Assembly: GCF_048572895.1 (NCBI RefSeq)
Contig: NZ_CP183878.1
Location: 3,162,001 to 3,226,000, forward strand
Length of the DNA stretch: 64,000 bases
Source of the DNA: Psychrobacillus sp048572895
GTDB taxonomy: Bacteria > Bacillota > Bacilli > Bacillales_A > Planococcaceae
Reading direction: 5' to 3'
Below are positions 51,722 through 61,876 of the stretch, in pieces. Both the position numbers and the translations under genes were made by a program. Position 1 is the stretch's first letter. Each line of letters opens with the position of its first letter. Below the pieces are notes generated by a model that saw only the letters and a program-made list of their open reading frames with translations, searched no databases and was not told the DNA's origin.

Positions 51722-52012
51722 TTAATCCATAATTGATGGTACTTTTACTTGACCAGCTTCTTGTTCTTTTACATTTAACATCATTGTTTCACGATCCAGC
51801 CCTTTAGTAGCAACATCTTCTCTTAGCACATTTACCAATGGTAGGACATGTGTAGTAGGTTCTACATTTGTTGTATCCAATTCTTTTAATTGCTCAGCAA
51901 ATTCCGTAATTGCCCCTAGTTGAAGTGCAAACTTTTCTGCTTCTTCTTCTGTAATAGCAAGTCTTGCAAGATGCGCAACATGCTTGACTTCTTCTTTTGT
52001 TAATTCCGCCAT
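51722..52012 (-). CDS. gatC: Asp-tRNA(Asn)/Glu-tRNA(Gln) amidotransferase subunit C
   Basis: A 96-residue stabilising subunit of GatCAB. Diagnostic text: EEVKHVAHLARLAITEEEAEKFALQLGAITEFAEQLKELDT near the N-terminus and the later LREDVATKGLDRE. First gene of gatCAB with GGAGGTG upstream, 21 bp before gatA. Length is normal. Confidence 0.96.
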   Translation of the reverse strand: MAELTKEEVKHVAHLARLAITEEEAEKFALQLGAITEFAEQLKELDTTNVEPTTHVLPLVNVLREDVATKGLDRETMMLNVKEQEAGQVKVPSIMD

Positions 52013-52092
52013 TTATCACACCTCCGAATTCAGGTAACCATAAGGAATATCATATCATTTTTCACTCTACTTGAACAGAGTGTAACCCTAGC

Positions 52093-53229
52093 TTATTGGG
52101 AGTATATATGCACATACGCCTCTTCATCACCAGGTTTTTTCACAAGTAATGCTTCTGCACCATCCAATGAATTCACTTGTACCTCAATATTCATCGAAGA
52201 ATTAAAGTACTCTTTTACTAAGCCCGCGAGATGCTGTGTAAATCCAATTACCTCTGCAGTTCCATAAAACTGAATAGGAATAGTGATTGTCCACTTTTGT
52301 AGTTGATTATCTTTGAAATACCCTGTCCCAATAATGCTCGTGTAATTAGAGAAATACATCTCTATATCGTGTTTGAAATCGCGGAAAGTTTTATCTAACT
52401 CACGATATTTTTCTTTAGAGTGCGTTGTAGGAAATAGAACATACTCCTCATCAATAGCTTTCCAATCAGAAACATTTTTCCCTGCTGGTGCTTTACTATA
52501 CGTAAAATATGTTCCCGGAACTACTGCGTTTCGGCTATTTTGCTTAAACAATCCTACTACAATTGGAACATCCGCAAGACCATCCATTTTGCGTAAGCGG
52601 GTAACTACTTCTTCCGCAATTCGTTTACCATTCTCTTCAATTTGAGCCTGTGTTAGTTTCTCTTCGAAAGTAGCTCCATATTGTTCCTTTGTATAGTAAT
52701 ACGTGGAGTTTAAGGCAAGCCCTATGGAAATACCAGATAGACTGACTGCATTATCTGTTTTTTCCAAATAATTTTGCTCAACTATATGTGAAATATAAAC
52801 AGGAGCATTTTTTGCTTTTGCTTCTCCTGTTAATCCTTCATCACTAGGATTCAATCCAGTTTTTGTTTGATTGCTTCTTGCTAGCCAATCCTTTAGTGTG
52901 CTTGTATCTAAGTACTGTCCTTCTTGGAACAAATATTTATCAGGCGAGAACTCATTTTGAGAAATACGAAGAAGTCCGTTTTCCACTTCCTTCATATCGT
53001 ATTTAGTAGATAAATTAGATAACACTAGCCCCCTACTTGCACTTTCCTCATAAGGTAATAATGTTCGGTAATATGTTTCGTCTAGTTGCAAACTCGGAAT
53101 TATTACTGTTTTGGCCTCTTCTTCTTCTGTATTTTGAATAACCCCTGTTTCGTCACCCAAAGAAGGAGCACAACCAGAGACCGTCAGTAATAAAGCCAGT
53201 GTCAACATGCCTATATATTTTTTGGTCAT
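52093..53229 (-). CDS. camS: CamS-family sex pheromone lipoprotein precursor (YerH)
   Basis: A 378-residue lipoprotein, started at the ATG 53229 with AGGGAG 8 nt upstream. Signal and lipobox TVSGC place it on the membrane exterior. CamS-type features include GLVLSNLSTKYDMKEVENGLLRISQNEFSPDKYLFQEGQ and the conserved LNPSDEG. In staphylococci its lipoprotein signal peptide is processed to the cAM373 pheromone. Position after ligA is the same as B. subtilis yerH. Confidence 0.9.
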   Translation of the reverse strand: MTKKYIGMLTLALLLTVSGCAPSLGDETGVIQNTEEEEAKTVIIPSLQLDETYYRTLLPYEESASRGLVLSNLSTKYDMKEVENGLLRISQNEFSPDKYLFQEGQYLDTSTLKDWLARSNQTKTGLNPSDEGLTGEAKAKNAPVYISHIVEQNYLEKTDNAVSLSGISIGLALNSTYYYTKEQYGATFEEKLTQAQIEENGKRIAEEVVTRLRKMDGLADVPIVVGLFKQNSRNAVVPGTYFTYSKAPAGKNVSDWKAIDEEYVLFPTTHSKEKYRELDKTFRDFKHDIEMYFSNYTSIIGTGYFKDNQLQKWTITIPIQFYGTAEVIGFTQHLAGLVKEYFNSSMNIEVQVNSLDGAEALLVKKPGDEEAYVHIYSQ

Positions 53230-53242
53230 GTTCGCCACTCCC

Positions 53243-55246
53243 TTACTCCACTATGGAGTCTAATAATTTTTGTTCATCCCAAACCTCAATACCAAGGCTT
53301 GTTGCTTTTTCAAGTTTAGATCCTGCTTCTTCTCCAGCAATGACCAAATCTGTTTTTTTACTGACACTTCCAGCAACTTTGCCACCTAATGACTCAATCT
53401 TTTCTTTTGCTTCAGTCCGAGTAAGTTGTATAAGTTTTCCTGTTAACACAACTGTTTTACCCGCAAATGGACTATTTTCCATTACAGCTGCATCAATAAT
53501 TCTACCAGTATACTGTAGCGTCAAACCTGCCTCTATTAATCGACCAATCAATAACTGGACTTCTTCCTGCTCAAAATAGGTCACTAATGAATCTGCCATT
53601 TTGTCACCAATTTCAAAAATGGCTATAAGCTCTTCTCTTGTTGCTTTCATCAACGTTTCAAAGCTATGAAAATTCTCCGAAAGTATTTTTGCAGCTTTTT
53701 CCCCAATATGACGAACTCCAAGTCCAAATAATACTCGTTCCATAGAGTTTGCTTTTGACGCTTCTATTGCTTCCACTAAGTTAGTTGCAGATTTTAGTCC
53801 CATACGCTCCAGCTTTACTAGATCATCCACTGTCAATGTATATAAATCCGAAATATCTTTGATGAGTTGTTCTCTAAATAACTGTTCTACTACTTTTTCG
53901 CCAAGTCCATCAATATTCATCGCATTGCGAGAGGCGAAGTGGTAAATACCTTCTTGGATTTGAGCGGGACATTGTGGATTTACACAACGAAGTGCGACTT
54001 CTTCTTCGATTCTGACTAATTCACTCTCACAAACCGGACAATTAGTTGGCATTTCGTATGGTACTTCTGTGCCTTTTCTCTCCTCCATAATAACTGATAC
54101 CACTTCAGGAATAATATCTCCCGCTTTTCGAATGATAACATGATCACCGATCCTTATATCCTTTTCACGGATTAAATCCTCGTTATGAAGTGTAGCACGT
54201 TGTACAGTAGATCCTGCTACTTGTGCTGGCTCCAAAATAGCAGTTGGAGTGACAACACCTGTACGACCAACTGTTAAGTCAATATCGATAATTTTCGTGA
54301 CAACTTCCTCTGCAGGAAATTTATACGCTATCGCAAATCGTGGACTCTTTGCAGTAAATCCTAACTCTTCTTGCTGAGCATAGTCATTTACTTTTATAAC
54401 AATTCCATCAATTTCATATGGAATATCATGTCTTTTTCCTGTCCACTCTTCTATAAAGCTAAGTACTTCTTCAATCGATATACATTTTTGAGTTTCTTTA
54501 TTTGTCGGTAATCCTAGTTTCTTCATAAAGCCTAGCGCATCCAGATGGTTGTCTATATTCTGTTCCTCACCGTCGCCACCCATGCCATAGACAAACATTG
54601 ATAAATTTCTACTAGCTGTTATTTTAGGGTCGAGCTGACGTAATGAGCCCGCTGCTGCATTACGAGGATTGGCGAATAATACCTCACCTTGTGCTGTGCG
54701 CTCTTCATTTAGCTTTGCGAAAGAAGACTTTGGCATATATGCTTCTCCTCTTGCCTCCATGGTTACTTTTTCTTTTAAGCGCATTGGAATAGAACGAATG
54801 GTTTTAATATTACTGGTTATATCCTCACCAATCGTACCATCCCCACGGGTAGCCCCTCTTACTAAAAGACCATCCTCATATAATAGGGAAATTGCAAGTC
54901 CATCAATTTTCAGTTCGCATACATACGTTGGTGATTCATCGATAATACCTTTAATACGTTTATCAAAATCACGTAAATCCTCTTCATTGAATGCATTAGA
55001 GAGACTAAGCATAGGATTTGCATGAGTCACTTTTTTAAAGCCTTCACTTACAATGGAACCAACTCGCTGAGTAGGGGAATCCGGTAATATTAAATCTGGA
55101 TTTTGTTCCTCCAAAGCGATTAGCTCATGCAAATATTGATCGTATACGGCATCAGGAACAATAGGATCGTCTAATACATAATAGGCGTGTCCATAAACAT
55201 TTAACAGTTTGTGTAGCTCTTGTACTCGTTGTTCTAACTGATCCAT
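53243..55246 (-). CDS. ligA: NAD-dependent DNA ligase
   Basis: Seals nicks in replication and repair using NAD+. 667 residues: adenylation Lys113 in CELKIDGLAI, Ia domain at the start, RGDGTIGEDIT, OB-fold, a Cys4 zinc finger (CPVCESE...CVNPQCP), helix-hairpin-helix repeats, and a C-terminal BRCT domain (GKTVVLTGKL). GGAGGAA precedes the ATG. Part of pcrB-pcrA-ligA-camS. Confidence 0.97.
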   Translation of the reverse strand: MDQLEQRVQELHKLLNVYGHAYYVLDDPIVPDAVYDQYLHELIALEEQNPDLILPDSPTQRVGSIVSEGFKKVTHANPMLSLSNAFNEEDLRDFDKRIKGIIDESPTYVCELKIDGLAISLLYEDGLLVRGATRGDGTIGEDITSNIKTIRSIPMRLKEKVTMEARGEAYMPKSSFAKLNEERTAQGEVLFANPRNAAAGSLRQLDPKITASRNLSMFVYGMGGDGEEQNIDNHLDALGFMKKLGLPTNKETQKCISIEEVLSFIEEWTGKRHDIPYEIDGIVIKVNDYAQQEELGFTAKSPRFAIAYKFPAEEVVTKIIDIDLTVGRTGVVTPTAILEPAQVAGSTVQRATLHNEDLIREKDIRIGDHVIIRKAGDIIPEVVSVIMEERKGTEVPYEMPTNCPVCESELVRIEEEVALRCVNPQCPAQIQEGIYHFASRNAMNIDGLGEKVVEQLFREQLIKDISDLYTLTVDDLVKLERMGLKSATNLVEAIEASKANSMERVLFGLGVRHIGEKAAKILSENFHSFETLMKATREELIAIFEIGDKMADSLVTYFEQEEVQLLIGRLIEAGLTLQYTGRIIDAAVMENSPFAGKTVVLTGKLIQLTRTEAKEKIESLGGKVAGSVSKKTDLVIAGEEAGSKLEKATSLGIEVWDEQKLLDSIVE

Positions 55247-55267
55247 CCAGGGTTCCTCCTGTTATGA

Positions 55268-57496
55268 TTATACTTTTTCGATTGGGGCAAATTTAGCAAG
55301 CAGACGTTTAATGCCTGTTGGACTTGGAAATGCAATATCTAACTCGGTATTCTCACCTTCGCCACGAACACTGACAACCATACCTTCGCCCCATTTTTTA
55401 TGAGTCGCTTTGTCTCCAACTTGCCAGCCCATTTTTTCCCCACCAGACTCGTTATAAGCCGGACGAGTAACTACTGCTTTACGAGTATTACCAATAGCTT
55501 TTGCATGTCTTTCTGGATTTTTGCCAATGTCTTTAGTCCAACCAACGACCTCTAAAATATCATCTGAAATTTCTTTGATAAAACGAGATGGGCTATTAAA
55601 ACTGCCACGACCAAATATAGTTCGAGACTGTGCACAGGTAATTACAAGTCTTTCTTCTGCTCGTGTGATTCCCACGTAGGCCAGGCGTCGTTCCTCTTCC
55701 ATTTCATCGTCATCACCAAGTGATCGTGAATGTGGAAAGATATTTTCTTCCATCCCAATGATAAATACTACTGGGAATTCCAAGCCTTTTGCCGCATGCA
55801 TCGTCATTAAGATAATATTTCCTTTAGATATATCTTCATCTTCATCCAATTTATCTATATCGGAGATAAGTGCCAAATCAGTTAAAAAGGCCACTAATGA
55901 CTTGTCCTCACTTTGTTTCTCAAATGCTTTCGTTACAGATAGAAACTCTTCAATATTTTCTAAGCGACTTTCCGCTTCAATTGTCTTTTCATTTTTAAGC
56001 ATCGTGCGGTAGCCTGTTTTATCAAGCACCTGCTCGACAATTTCTGTGACAGACAAAAACCCCTGCATTTGAGTCAAGTTATTGATCAACCCTTGGAATT
56101 GAATAACAGAATTTACAGCACGAGCTGGTATCCCCATAAAGTCGACTTCGTTTAATGCTTCTAAAATCGAGCGGTCCTGGTCCAGTGCATAGAGCGCCAT
56201 ACGTTCAAAAGAAGTTGCTCCAATATTTCGTTTAGGCTCATTAATGATTCGAGCTAGTGATAAGTCATCATCGTTATTTGCTATTAGACGTAAGTAAGCA
56301 AGTAAGTCTTTGATCTCTTTACGGTCATAGAACTTTGTACCGCCAACGATTGTATAAGCCATATTCGACTTAACAAGTACTTCCTCCATCACACGAGATT
56401 GGGCATTCGTACGATACAAAATAGCAAAATCATTTAATGTACGATTTTCTAATTCCATCAATTCTTGAATTTTATGAACGACGTATTGTGCTTCCTGATG
56501 CTCATTCATCGCACGAAATAACTCGATTTTTTCTCCCTCTAGGTTTTCCGTTCGTAAAACCTTCGGGTATCTACTCGTGTTATTACCAATGACGTTATTT
56601 GCCGCCTGTAAGATTCGCCCGGAAGATCGATAGTTTTGTTCTAACATGATTGCTTTTGCATTTGGGTAATCCTTTTCAAACGACAGGATATTCTGAATAT
56701 CTGCTCCACGCCAGCGATAAATCGATTGATCCGAGTCACCAACGACACAAATATTTTTGAATTTTTTAGCGAGCAGCTGCACTAATTCATACTGTGCTTT
56801 GTTCGTATCCTGATATTCATCTACATGGATATATTGGAATTTGTTTTGGTAAAATTCAAGTACATCAGGAACTCGTTTGAACAATGTCAATGTCAGCATG
56901 ATTAAATCATCAAAATCGAGGGATTGGTTCTTTCTCAATTTTTTTTGATAGCTTTGATACACATTTGCAACTGTCTTTTCAAAAGGATTCATCTCATTCA
57001 TCTGTGCACGATAAGTATCCGAATCTATACAAATATTTTTGGCACCGCTGATGGCATTTAGCATCGAGCGAGGATCATATTGTTTCGAATCAATATTTTG
57101 TTCTTTTAGTACATTTTTAATAACCGTCAATTGGTCACTTGTATCTAGTATCGAAAAGTTTTTTGTGTACCCAATTCGATCAATATCTCTTCTTAAAATA
57201 CGTACGCACATAGAGTGAAATGTAGATACCCACATTCTTTCTCCAGTTCCTGGTCCCAATAAACCATCTATACGCTCCCGCATCTCTCTTGCTGCTTTGT
57301 TTGTAAAGGTAATCGCTAAAATTTTCGATGGATATACTTCCTTTTCGACGATCAAGTATGCGATTCTATGCGTTAATACACGCGTTTTCCCAGAACCTGC
57401 ACCTGCCATAATAAGAAGTGGACCTTCTGTTGTCTTCACGGCTTCTTCTTGTTCTTTATTCATACCATTCAATAAGTTTTTCGCGATGATTTCCAT
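55268..57496 (-). CDS. pcrA: ATP-dependent DNA helicase PcrA
   Basis: UvrD/Rep-family 3'-5' helicase of 742 residues, needed for repair, rolling-circle plasmid replication and transcription-replication conflict resolution. Motif I GAGSGKTRVLTHR, Ia TFTNKAAREM, II VDEYQDTNKAQ, III GDSDQSIYRWRGA, V MTMHAAKGLEF, VI AYVGITRAEERL. The C-terminal RNAP-interacting tail (GDKATHKKWGEGMVVSVRG) is retained. 22 bp before ligA. Confidence 0.97.
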   Translation of the reverse strand: MEIIAKNLLNGMNKEQEEAVKTTEGPLLIMAGAGSGKTRVLTHRIAYLIVEKEVYPSKILAITFTNKAAREMRERIDGLLGPGTGERMWVSTFHSMCVRILRRDIDRIGYTKNFSILDTSDQLTVIKNVLKEQNIDSKQYDPRSMLNAISGAKNICIDSDTYRAQMNEMNPFEKTVANVYQSYQKKLRKNQSLDFDDLIMLTLTLFKRVPDVLEFYQNKFQYIHVDEYQDTNKAQYELVQLLAKKFKNICVVGDSDQSIYRWRGADIQNILSFEKDYPNAKAIMLEQNYRSSGRILQAANNVIGNNTSRYPKVLRTENLEGEKIELFRAMNEHQEAQYVVHKIQELMELENRTLNDFAILYRTNAQSRVMEEVLVKSNMAYTIVGGTKFYDRKEIKDLLAYLRLIANNDDDLSLARIINEPKRNIGATSFERMALYALDQDRSILEALNEVDFMGIPARAVNSVIQFQGLINNLTQMQGFLSVTEIVEQVLDKTGYRTMLKNEKTIEAESRLENIEEFLSVTKAFEKQSEDKSLVAFLTDLALISDIDKLDEDEDISKGNIILMTMHAAKGLEFPVVFIIGMEENIFPHSRSLGDDDEMEEERRLAYVGITRAEERLVITCAQSRTIFGRGSFNSPSRFIKEISDDILEVVGWTKDIGKNPERHAKAIGNTRKAVVTRPAYNESGGEKMGWQVGDKATHKKWGEGMVVSVRGEGENTELDIAFPSPTGIKRLLAKFAPIEKV

Positions 57497-57549
57497 AGTG
57501 CACTTCCCTTCTTTAGAACATTTGTTCTATCATATCGTAATTTCATTAT

Positions 57550-58239
57550 TTACTCAATGTTCTTTACAGCTTGAACTGTCATTAACGCTTCTGCCAAGTT
57601 GTCATAGACATGATTACCCACAATGATTGTATCCGCATAGGTAGCCATTTGTCTTGCATGCTCCTCTGTTTGAATACCTCCACCATAAAATAGCTTTGTG
57701 TTTTTTAAACGATTCTTCACTTTTTTCACTGTTTGTACATCGCCATACATTCCGCTATATTCCATGTAAAAGACAGGAAATTTAAACAAATGCTCGACCA
57801 TTTCCGCATATGCTATGATATCTTCTTCACTGCCCGGTTCCACTGCATTCGTCAGTTTTGCCGCTTTACAATTAGGATTTAAAATACAATACCCCTCTGG
57901 GATAATTTCATCCCAATTCATAACCTCTCCAAATTCCTTAGTAGCTGCATGATGTAAATCCTTTACCCACTTCGTTTCAGAACTATTTAACACACTCGGT
58001 ATAAAATAATAATCGAATCCTGGTGTAATAGATTCAATCGTAGATACTTCTAACGCCACAGGAACTGCATATCTTCTTATACGCATTAGCAAATCTATCA
58101 CATTGTCAAGCGTCACATTATCTGATCCTCCGATGATTATCGCATCTGTACCAGATTCGCATATTTTTTCAAGAGCTTCTGCATCTATAGCTTTTGCTGG
58201 ATCTAACTTAAATATATGTCGCCAATCTTTATATTCCAT
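57550..58239 (-). CDS. pcrB: Heptaprenylglyceryl phosphate synthase
   Basis: TIM-barrel prenyltransferase joining heptaprenyl diphosphate to glycerol-1-phosphate, which forms archaeal-type ether lipids in Bacilli. 229 residues: HIFKLDPAKAI, GTDAIIIGGSDNVT, FYMEYSGMYGD, LFYGGGIQTEEHARQM phosphate loop. GGTGAAAAA precedes the ATG. Start of the pcrB-pcrA-ligA-camS cluster. Confidence 0.95.
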   Translation of the reverse strand: MEYKDWRHIFKLDPAKAIDAEALEKICESGTDAIIIGGSDNVTLDNVIDLLMRIRRYAVPVALEVSTIESITPGFDYYFIPSVLNSSETKWVKDLHHAATKEFGEVMNWDEIIPEGYCILNPNCKAAKLTNAVEPGSEEDIIAYAEMVEHLFKFPVFYMEYSGMYGDVQTVKKVKNRLKNTKLFYGGGIQTEEHARQMATYADTIIVGNHVYDNLAEALMTVQAVKNIE

Positions 58240-58282
58240 TTTTTCACCTACATCTAATTAGTTAACATCTATTTATTATAAC

Positions 58283-58313
58283 AAAAAAACTGAACAGACA
58301 TCGCTGTTCAGTT
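58283..58313 (-). terminator. Terminator after yerC
   Basis: ACTGAACAG/CTGTTCAGT arms with six-base loop and T-run on the minus strand, between yerC and pcrB. Confidence 0.88.
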
Positions 58314-58351
58314 CATGTTGTTACATATTTTGAAAACTTATATTTTTCTTC

Positions 58352-58672
58352 CTACTCTTTTATAATTGGTACAGGATTTTCATCTGGGTATAGACGCCCT
58401 AACATTTCATCGTAAGTACCATTTCCATAGTCATATGCACGTCTTACACGTGAAATTGTTGCAGTACTTGCCCCAGTTTCTTTTTTAATAGATTCATAAG
58501 TTTTCTTCAAGCGTAATAAGTGGGCTACCTCAAACCGCTGTGCCAAGGATTGAATTTCACTTATCGTACATAGGTCATCAAAAAATCGATAGCATTCTTC
58601 CATATCTTTTAATTCTAATACCGCTTTAAATAGTTGTTCCGTTTGATTGCCTTTTATTTTTTCAATTTGCAT
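58352..58672 (-). CDS. yerC: TrpR-like regulator YerC
   Basis: A 106-residue helix-turn-helix protein of the YerC/YecD group: FFDDLCTISEIQSLAQRFEVAHLL, then SIKKETGASTATISRVRRAYDYGNGTYD. The ATG at 58672 has AGGAGG 9 nt upstream; the ATG 9 nt earlier is too close. Targets are unknown, although the sequence is closest to tryptophan-repressor-type binding domains. Own terminator separates it from pcrB. Confidence 0.9.
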   Translation of the reverse strand: MQIEKIKGNQTEQLFKAVLELKDMEECYRFFDDLCTISEIQSLAQRFEVAHLLRLKKTYESIKKETGASTATISRVRRAYDYGNGTYDEMLGRLYPDENPVPIIKE

Positions 58673-58754
58673 TGCGGTCATCCTCCTCTTTCTTCAAATC
58701 GGCTATGTTATTTCGTCTCTGCATTTTCACTTATCTCATATAGGCATCTAGGAG

Positions 58755-59813
58755 TTAGGGTAAATAAGTTACCATTTTCTCTAATCCAGGACTTGTTGGT
58801 ATAAAACTGATCCAGGTCTGTCCAGGTACTAGTTTGGCAGGAACTCCATTTTCCATCGGCATGAGGATTCCATCGATATTTTCCCATTCTATTTCCTTCA
58901 TAATACCCGCTTGAAAAATATAAGCTCTTCCACCATCATTTAAAGATAACTGAAGTCGGCCAGAACTATCAATAACTTTATGAGGCATTTCCATGCATAT
59001 TATATTTGCAATTTTAATAGTTTCATCTGTCTCTTTATCTATTGTTAGAACTCCAGCGGTCTCTCTCTCATAGATACCTTCTTCGGAAATATACGTATAC
59101 TTATTTTCAAAAGAGGGGCCCGAGCCGTAATGGATAGAAAAGCTAGATACAGGATTACCAATTTTTATACCTTCATAAGAGTCAAAGAAAGAGAACTTCG
59201 GTATTTTACTAATTTCCATCGAAGCTCCTACTTTTTCTGCACCTGCTAAAATATTATCCTTTGAAATATACGAATTATGAGGAGCTTTCCGCTCACTCGA
59301 TCGCTCAAATAATATACCGTCGTATTGCATTCCATTTATGTTATCAACTACTCCTGAACTCAGCATTTTTTGAGCATCTGGACTATATCCATGTGCAATA
59401 TAAAATGCGTCCAACCCTTTGGCGATGTTCACAAAGTAATCTCTAGCACTTCTAACAGGACCAAGTTTTTCTGGAATCTCACTTTGATACACTGCTAAAA
59501 ATCTTGTCACATTGCCTTCTGCTAACATTTCGTAAATGACATCCGCTTTTGCAATTCCCGACTGTGGACGTGCAAGTGGGTGATTATTTATAGTGACTAG
59601 TACAGGTCTTTGTGTCAATTCTTTTTCCATGCCAATTCCAGTGAAAGGTGCAATATACGGTAGCACTGCTTCCTCTTCTGGCACTTCTACTTCTTCCACA
59701 ATATCTTCTATTATCTCTTCTACTGGTTTTACTTCTTCTTGTCCTTCCGCTTTATTGGAACAAGCTACAAGAAGTAAACTTGCGGCTACTAAAATCCCCC
59801 ATTGTTTGAACAC
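58755..59813 (-). CDS. yerB: DUF3048 lipoprotein (YerB-like)
   Basis: A 352-residue lipoprotein with lipobox L-V-A-C and an acidic linker rich in Glu/Val (~20-50). The DUF3048 domain follows: RPVLVTINNHPLARPQSGIAKADVIYEMLAEGNVTRFLAVYQSE, GPVRSARDYF, and a C-terminal domain ending near PGQTWISFIPTSPGL. Family function is unknown, thought to be envelope-related. Located as yerB in B. subtilis, between yerA and yerC. Confidence 0.92.
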   Translation of the reverse strand: MFKQWGILVAASLLLVACSNKAEGQEEVKPVEEIIEDIVEEVEVPEEEAVLPYIAPFTGIGMEKELTQRPVLVTINNHPLARPQSGIAKADVIYEMLAEGNVTRFLAVYQSEIPEKLGPVRSARDYFVNIAKGLDAFYIAHGYSPDAQKMLSSGVVDNINGMQYDGILFERSSERKAPHNSYISKDNILAGAEKVGASMEISKIPKFSFFDSYEGIKIGNPVSSFSIHYGSGPSFENKYTYISEEGIYERETAGVLTIDKETDETIKIANIICMEMPHKVIDSSGRLQLSLNDGGRAYIFQAGIMKEIEWENIDGILMPMENGVPAKLVPGQTWISFIPTSPGLEKMVTYLP

Positions 59814-59826
59814 AACCTACGTCCCC

Positions 59827-61557
59827 CTATCTCATTAATGCTGGAAATAATACTTGTTTTTTCATTACATCAAAAATTCCTCTTTGCGTAATCCTTACGT
59901 ATGGCAAGTGTGTCGCTTGAAGAAATAATAATGTGTAAATCGCATCCCCATGCTTAAATCCTCTAGTAGCTAGTTCTCTCTTTAATACTAGCTCCTCTTC
60001 TATTAGTTCTTCCACTGACTTATTAGAAAGTACCCCACCTATTGGGAGTCCAAGAGAACAAATGACTTGTTCATCCTCTACAATGACAATTCCACCATTC
60101 ATTTTTTTGACTTCGCGGAAGGCTTGCTGCATACTTTTCTTGTTCTTGCCGATTAAAATAATATCTCCTGTATTGGAATACGAAGAGGCGAAGCCCATAA
60201 GTGAAGTGGCGAAACCTTTAATAAGTGTGGAAACCTTCCATTTTCCTTTACGATCTATTAACAATAGAAAACTTTCGTCGTGATCTTTTGATAGCTCGAT
60301 ATCGTTTGTATCGAATGAGATGGAATATGGTTTGGTAATGACGTCATTTACCATTTCTATCCCAAACGGCATCGAGAACTGAAAATCGGCTTCAGATACA
60401 TCAAATGACAGGTTTAGGTCTGGCATGGATGACCAATCAATTGGCTCTAGTGCCCTTGTTTTTTGTTGCTCTTTTTTCAACCAAACTCCTTTGGATAACA
60501 CACTTAATGGGACAGGACTTTGCTCATCCTTTAAGAAATTGAGGTTTGCAAAACGTCCCGTTGCAATCACGCCATGCAAATTAGACAAATTATAGTATTT
60601 CGCCACATTAAAGGATGCCATTAAATATGCATCAATCGGTTTTACACCTGCATCTAGTGCGACTTGAATACATTTATCCATGACTCCATCCACATGAAAA
60701 GAAGGTGTAGCTCCATCTGTCGTCATCATTAAATGATCAAAAATATGAAGATCCTTTTCTAAAATATCTTTTAGAAGTTGAGGAAGATCAGGACGTATCG
60801 ACGAATGACGGAGTGTTACCGCATACCCATGAAGAATACGCCGTTCTACTTCTTCAATGGTCATCGCCTCATGATCTCCATCTGCACCTAATAATCGCAT
60901 CCTTGCAAGTGTACGCTCAGAAGCTCCTGGAAAATGACCTTCAATTTTCATACCGTTTGTCTTGGCTTGCTGCATCCAATAAAGCATTTGATCATCACCA
61001 GAAAGCAAACGCGGCCATCCAGTTAGCTCACCACCCATAATGACATCAGGACGATTAATCCATTCTCCTACCGTTTTGGAAGTAAACAATTCTTCTTCAT
61101 TCTCTAACTCTGTTTGAGAATCAAAACGTGCCCACCAATAAAAAGAAAATGGCATTTCTTCAAGTTCATCTATTAATGAAAACGCTTTCTTATTTTCAAG
61201 CATCAAGAAAAATGTTAAGTTATCTGCGATAAATGTTGTTGTTCCTAATTGAGCAGCATAGTCTGCGAATGTTTGTGGATTATAAAGTTGGAATGGATGT
61301 ACATGAGGTTCGATATAACCAGGTACTATTTTTTGACCTGTTGCATCATATACCTCTGTTTGTTCAGAAACTAATGGCATTTCAGAACCTGTATAAACAA
61401 TTCGATCTTTCACAATCCAAATGTTTCCTGTAATCCATTTCTTTAAATGACTATGCAGAAATGTTGCATTAGTAATAACAATGTCCGGAGACCGCGTTCC
61501 ATTGACCACATCAATTTGATGCCTTATTTCTTCAATTTTCCAAATGGGATATTGCAT
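59827..61557 (-). CDS. yerA: Adenine deaminase-related protein YerA
   Basis: Amidohydrolase of 576 residues. ATG at 61557 is chosen because AGGAGA is 9 nt upstream; two earlier in-frame ATGs overlap or precede that site. Metal ligands are in PGYIEPHVHPFQLY, with IEGHFPGASE, ADGDHEAMT, TLRHSSIRPD and MMTTDGATPSF. YerA is a diverged adenine-deaminase group and true AdeC activity is not certain. Sits between DUF3048 and purD, as in B. subtilis. Confidence 0.9.
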   Translation of the reverse strand: MQYPIWKIEEIRHQIDVVNGTRSPDIVITNATFLHSHLKKWITGNIWIVKDRIVYTGSEMPLVSEQTEVYDATGQKIVPGYIEPHVHPFQLYNPQTFADYAAQLGTTTFIADNLTFFLMLENKKAFSLIDELEEMPFSFYWWARFDSQTELENEEELFTSKTVGEWINRPDVIMGGELTGWPRLLSGDDQMLYWMQQAKTNGMKIEGHFPGASERTLARMRLLGADGDHEAMTIEEVERRILHGYAVTLRHSSIRPDLPQLLKDILEKDLHIFDHLMMTTDGATPSFHVDGVMDKCIQVALDAGVKPIDAYLMASFNVAKYYNLSNLHGVIATGRFANLNFLKDEQSPVPLSVLSKGVWLKKEQQKTRALEPIDWSSMPDLNLSFDVSEADFQFSMPFGIEMVNDVITKPYSISFDTNDIELSKDHDESFLLLIDRKGKWKVSTLIKGFATSLMGFASSYSNTGDIILIGKNKKSMQQAFREVKKMNGGIVIVEDEQVICSLGLPIGGVLSNKSVEELIEEELVLKRELATRGFKHGDAIYTLLFLQATHLPYVRITQRGIFDVMKKQVLFPALMR

Positions 61558-61616
61558 ACTATCCATTCTCCTTTCTTTTTGTTTACTCATAAATCAAATT
61601 TCAAAATAGAGTATTT

Positions 61617-61745
61617 TGTAGTGAAATCCTAATAACATTGATTTTCCACTTTGTACCAGTGAAAAATCGTATGTAAAATCAAGTTATATTTATTGCTATC
61701 AGTAATAATGAAATTGACTCTCATAAAAGTAATATTAGCATAGTA
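61617..61745 (-). repeat. Degenerate relative of the 30-kb dispersed repeat edge
   Basis: TAGTGAAATCC and ATTGATTTTCCACTTTG match the left edge of the repeat at 29992-30023 (TAGTGAAATCCCAACAATG...), and TAATAATGAAATTGACT matches 30192-30208. The usual GGCGACTCC core is missing, so this may be an eroded or core-deleted copy in the yerA upstream spacer. Confidence 0.5.
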
Positions 61746-61831
61746 CTTTAGTAAAGCAAAGTATTGAATTTGAATTTTAAGGAAATCTTAATGGAATATT
61801 TGGAAACAGGAACTTAGAATCCACCCCATAA

Positions 61832-61871
61832 AAACAGGCAAGAAAAACATATCGTTTTTCTTTGCCTGTTC
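61832..61871 (-). terminator. Terminator after purD
   Basis: AACAGGCAA/TTTGCCTGTT with inner AAAAC/CGTTTT pairing and T-rich tail; end of the pur operon. Confidence 0.85.
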
Positions 61872-61876
61872 ATCCA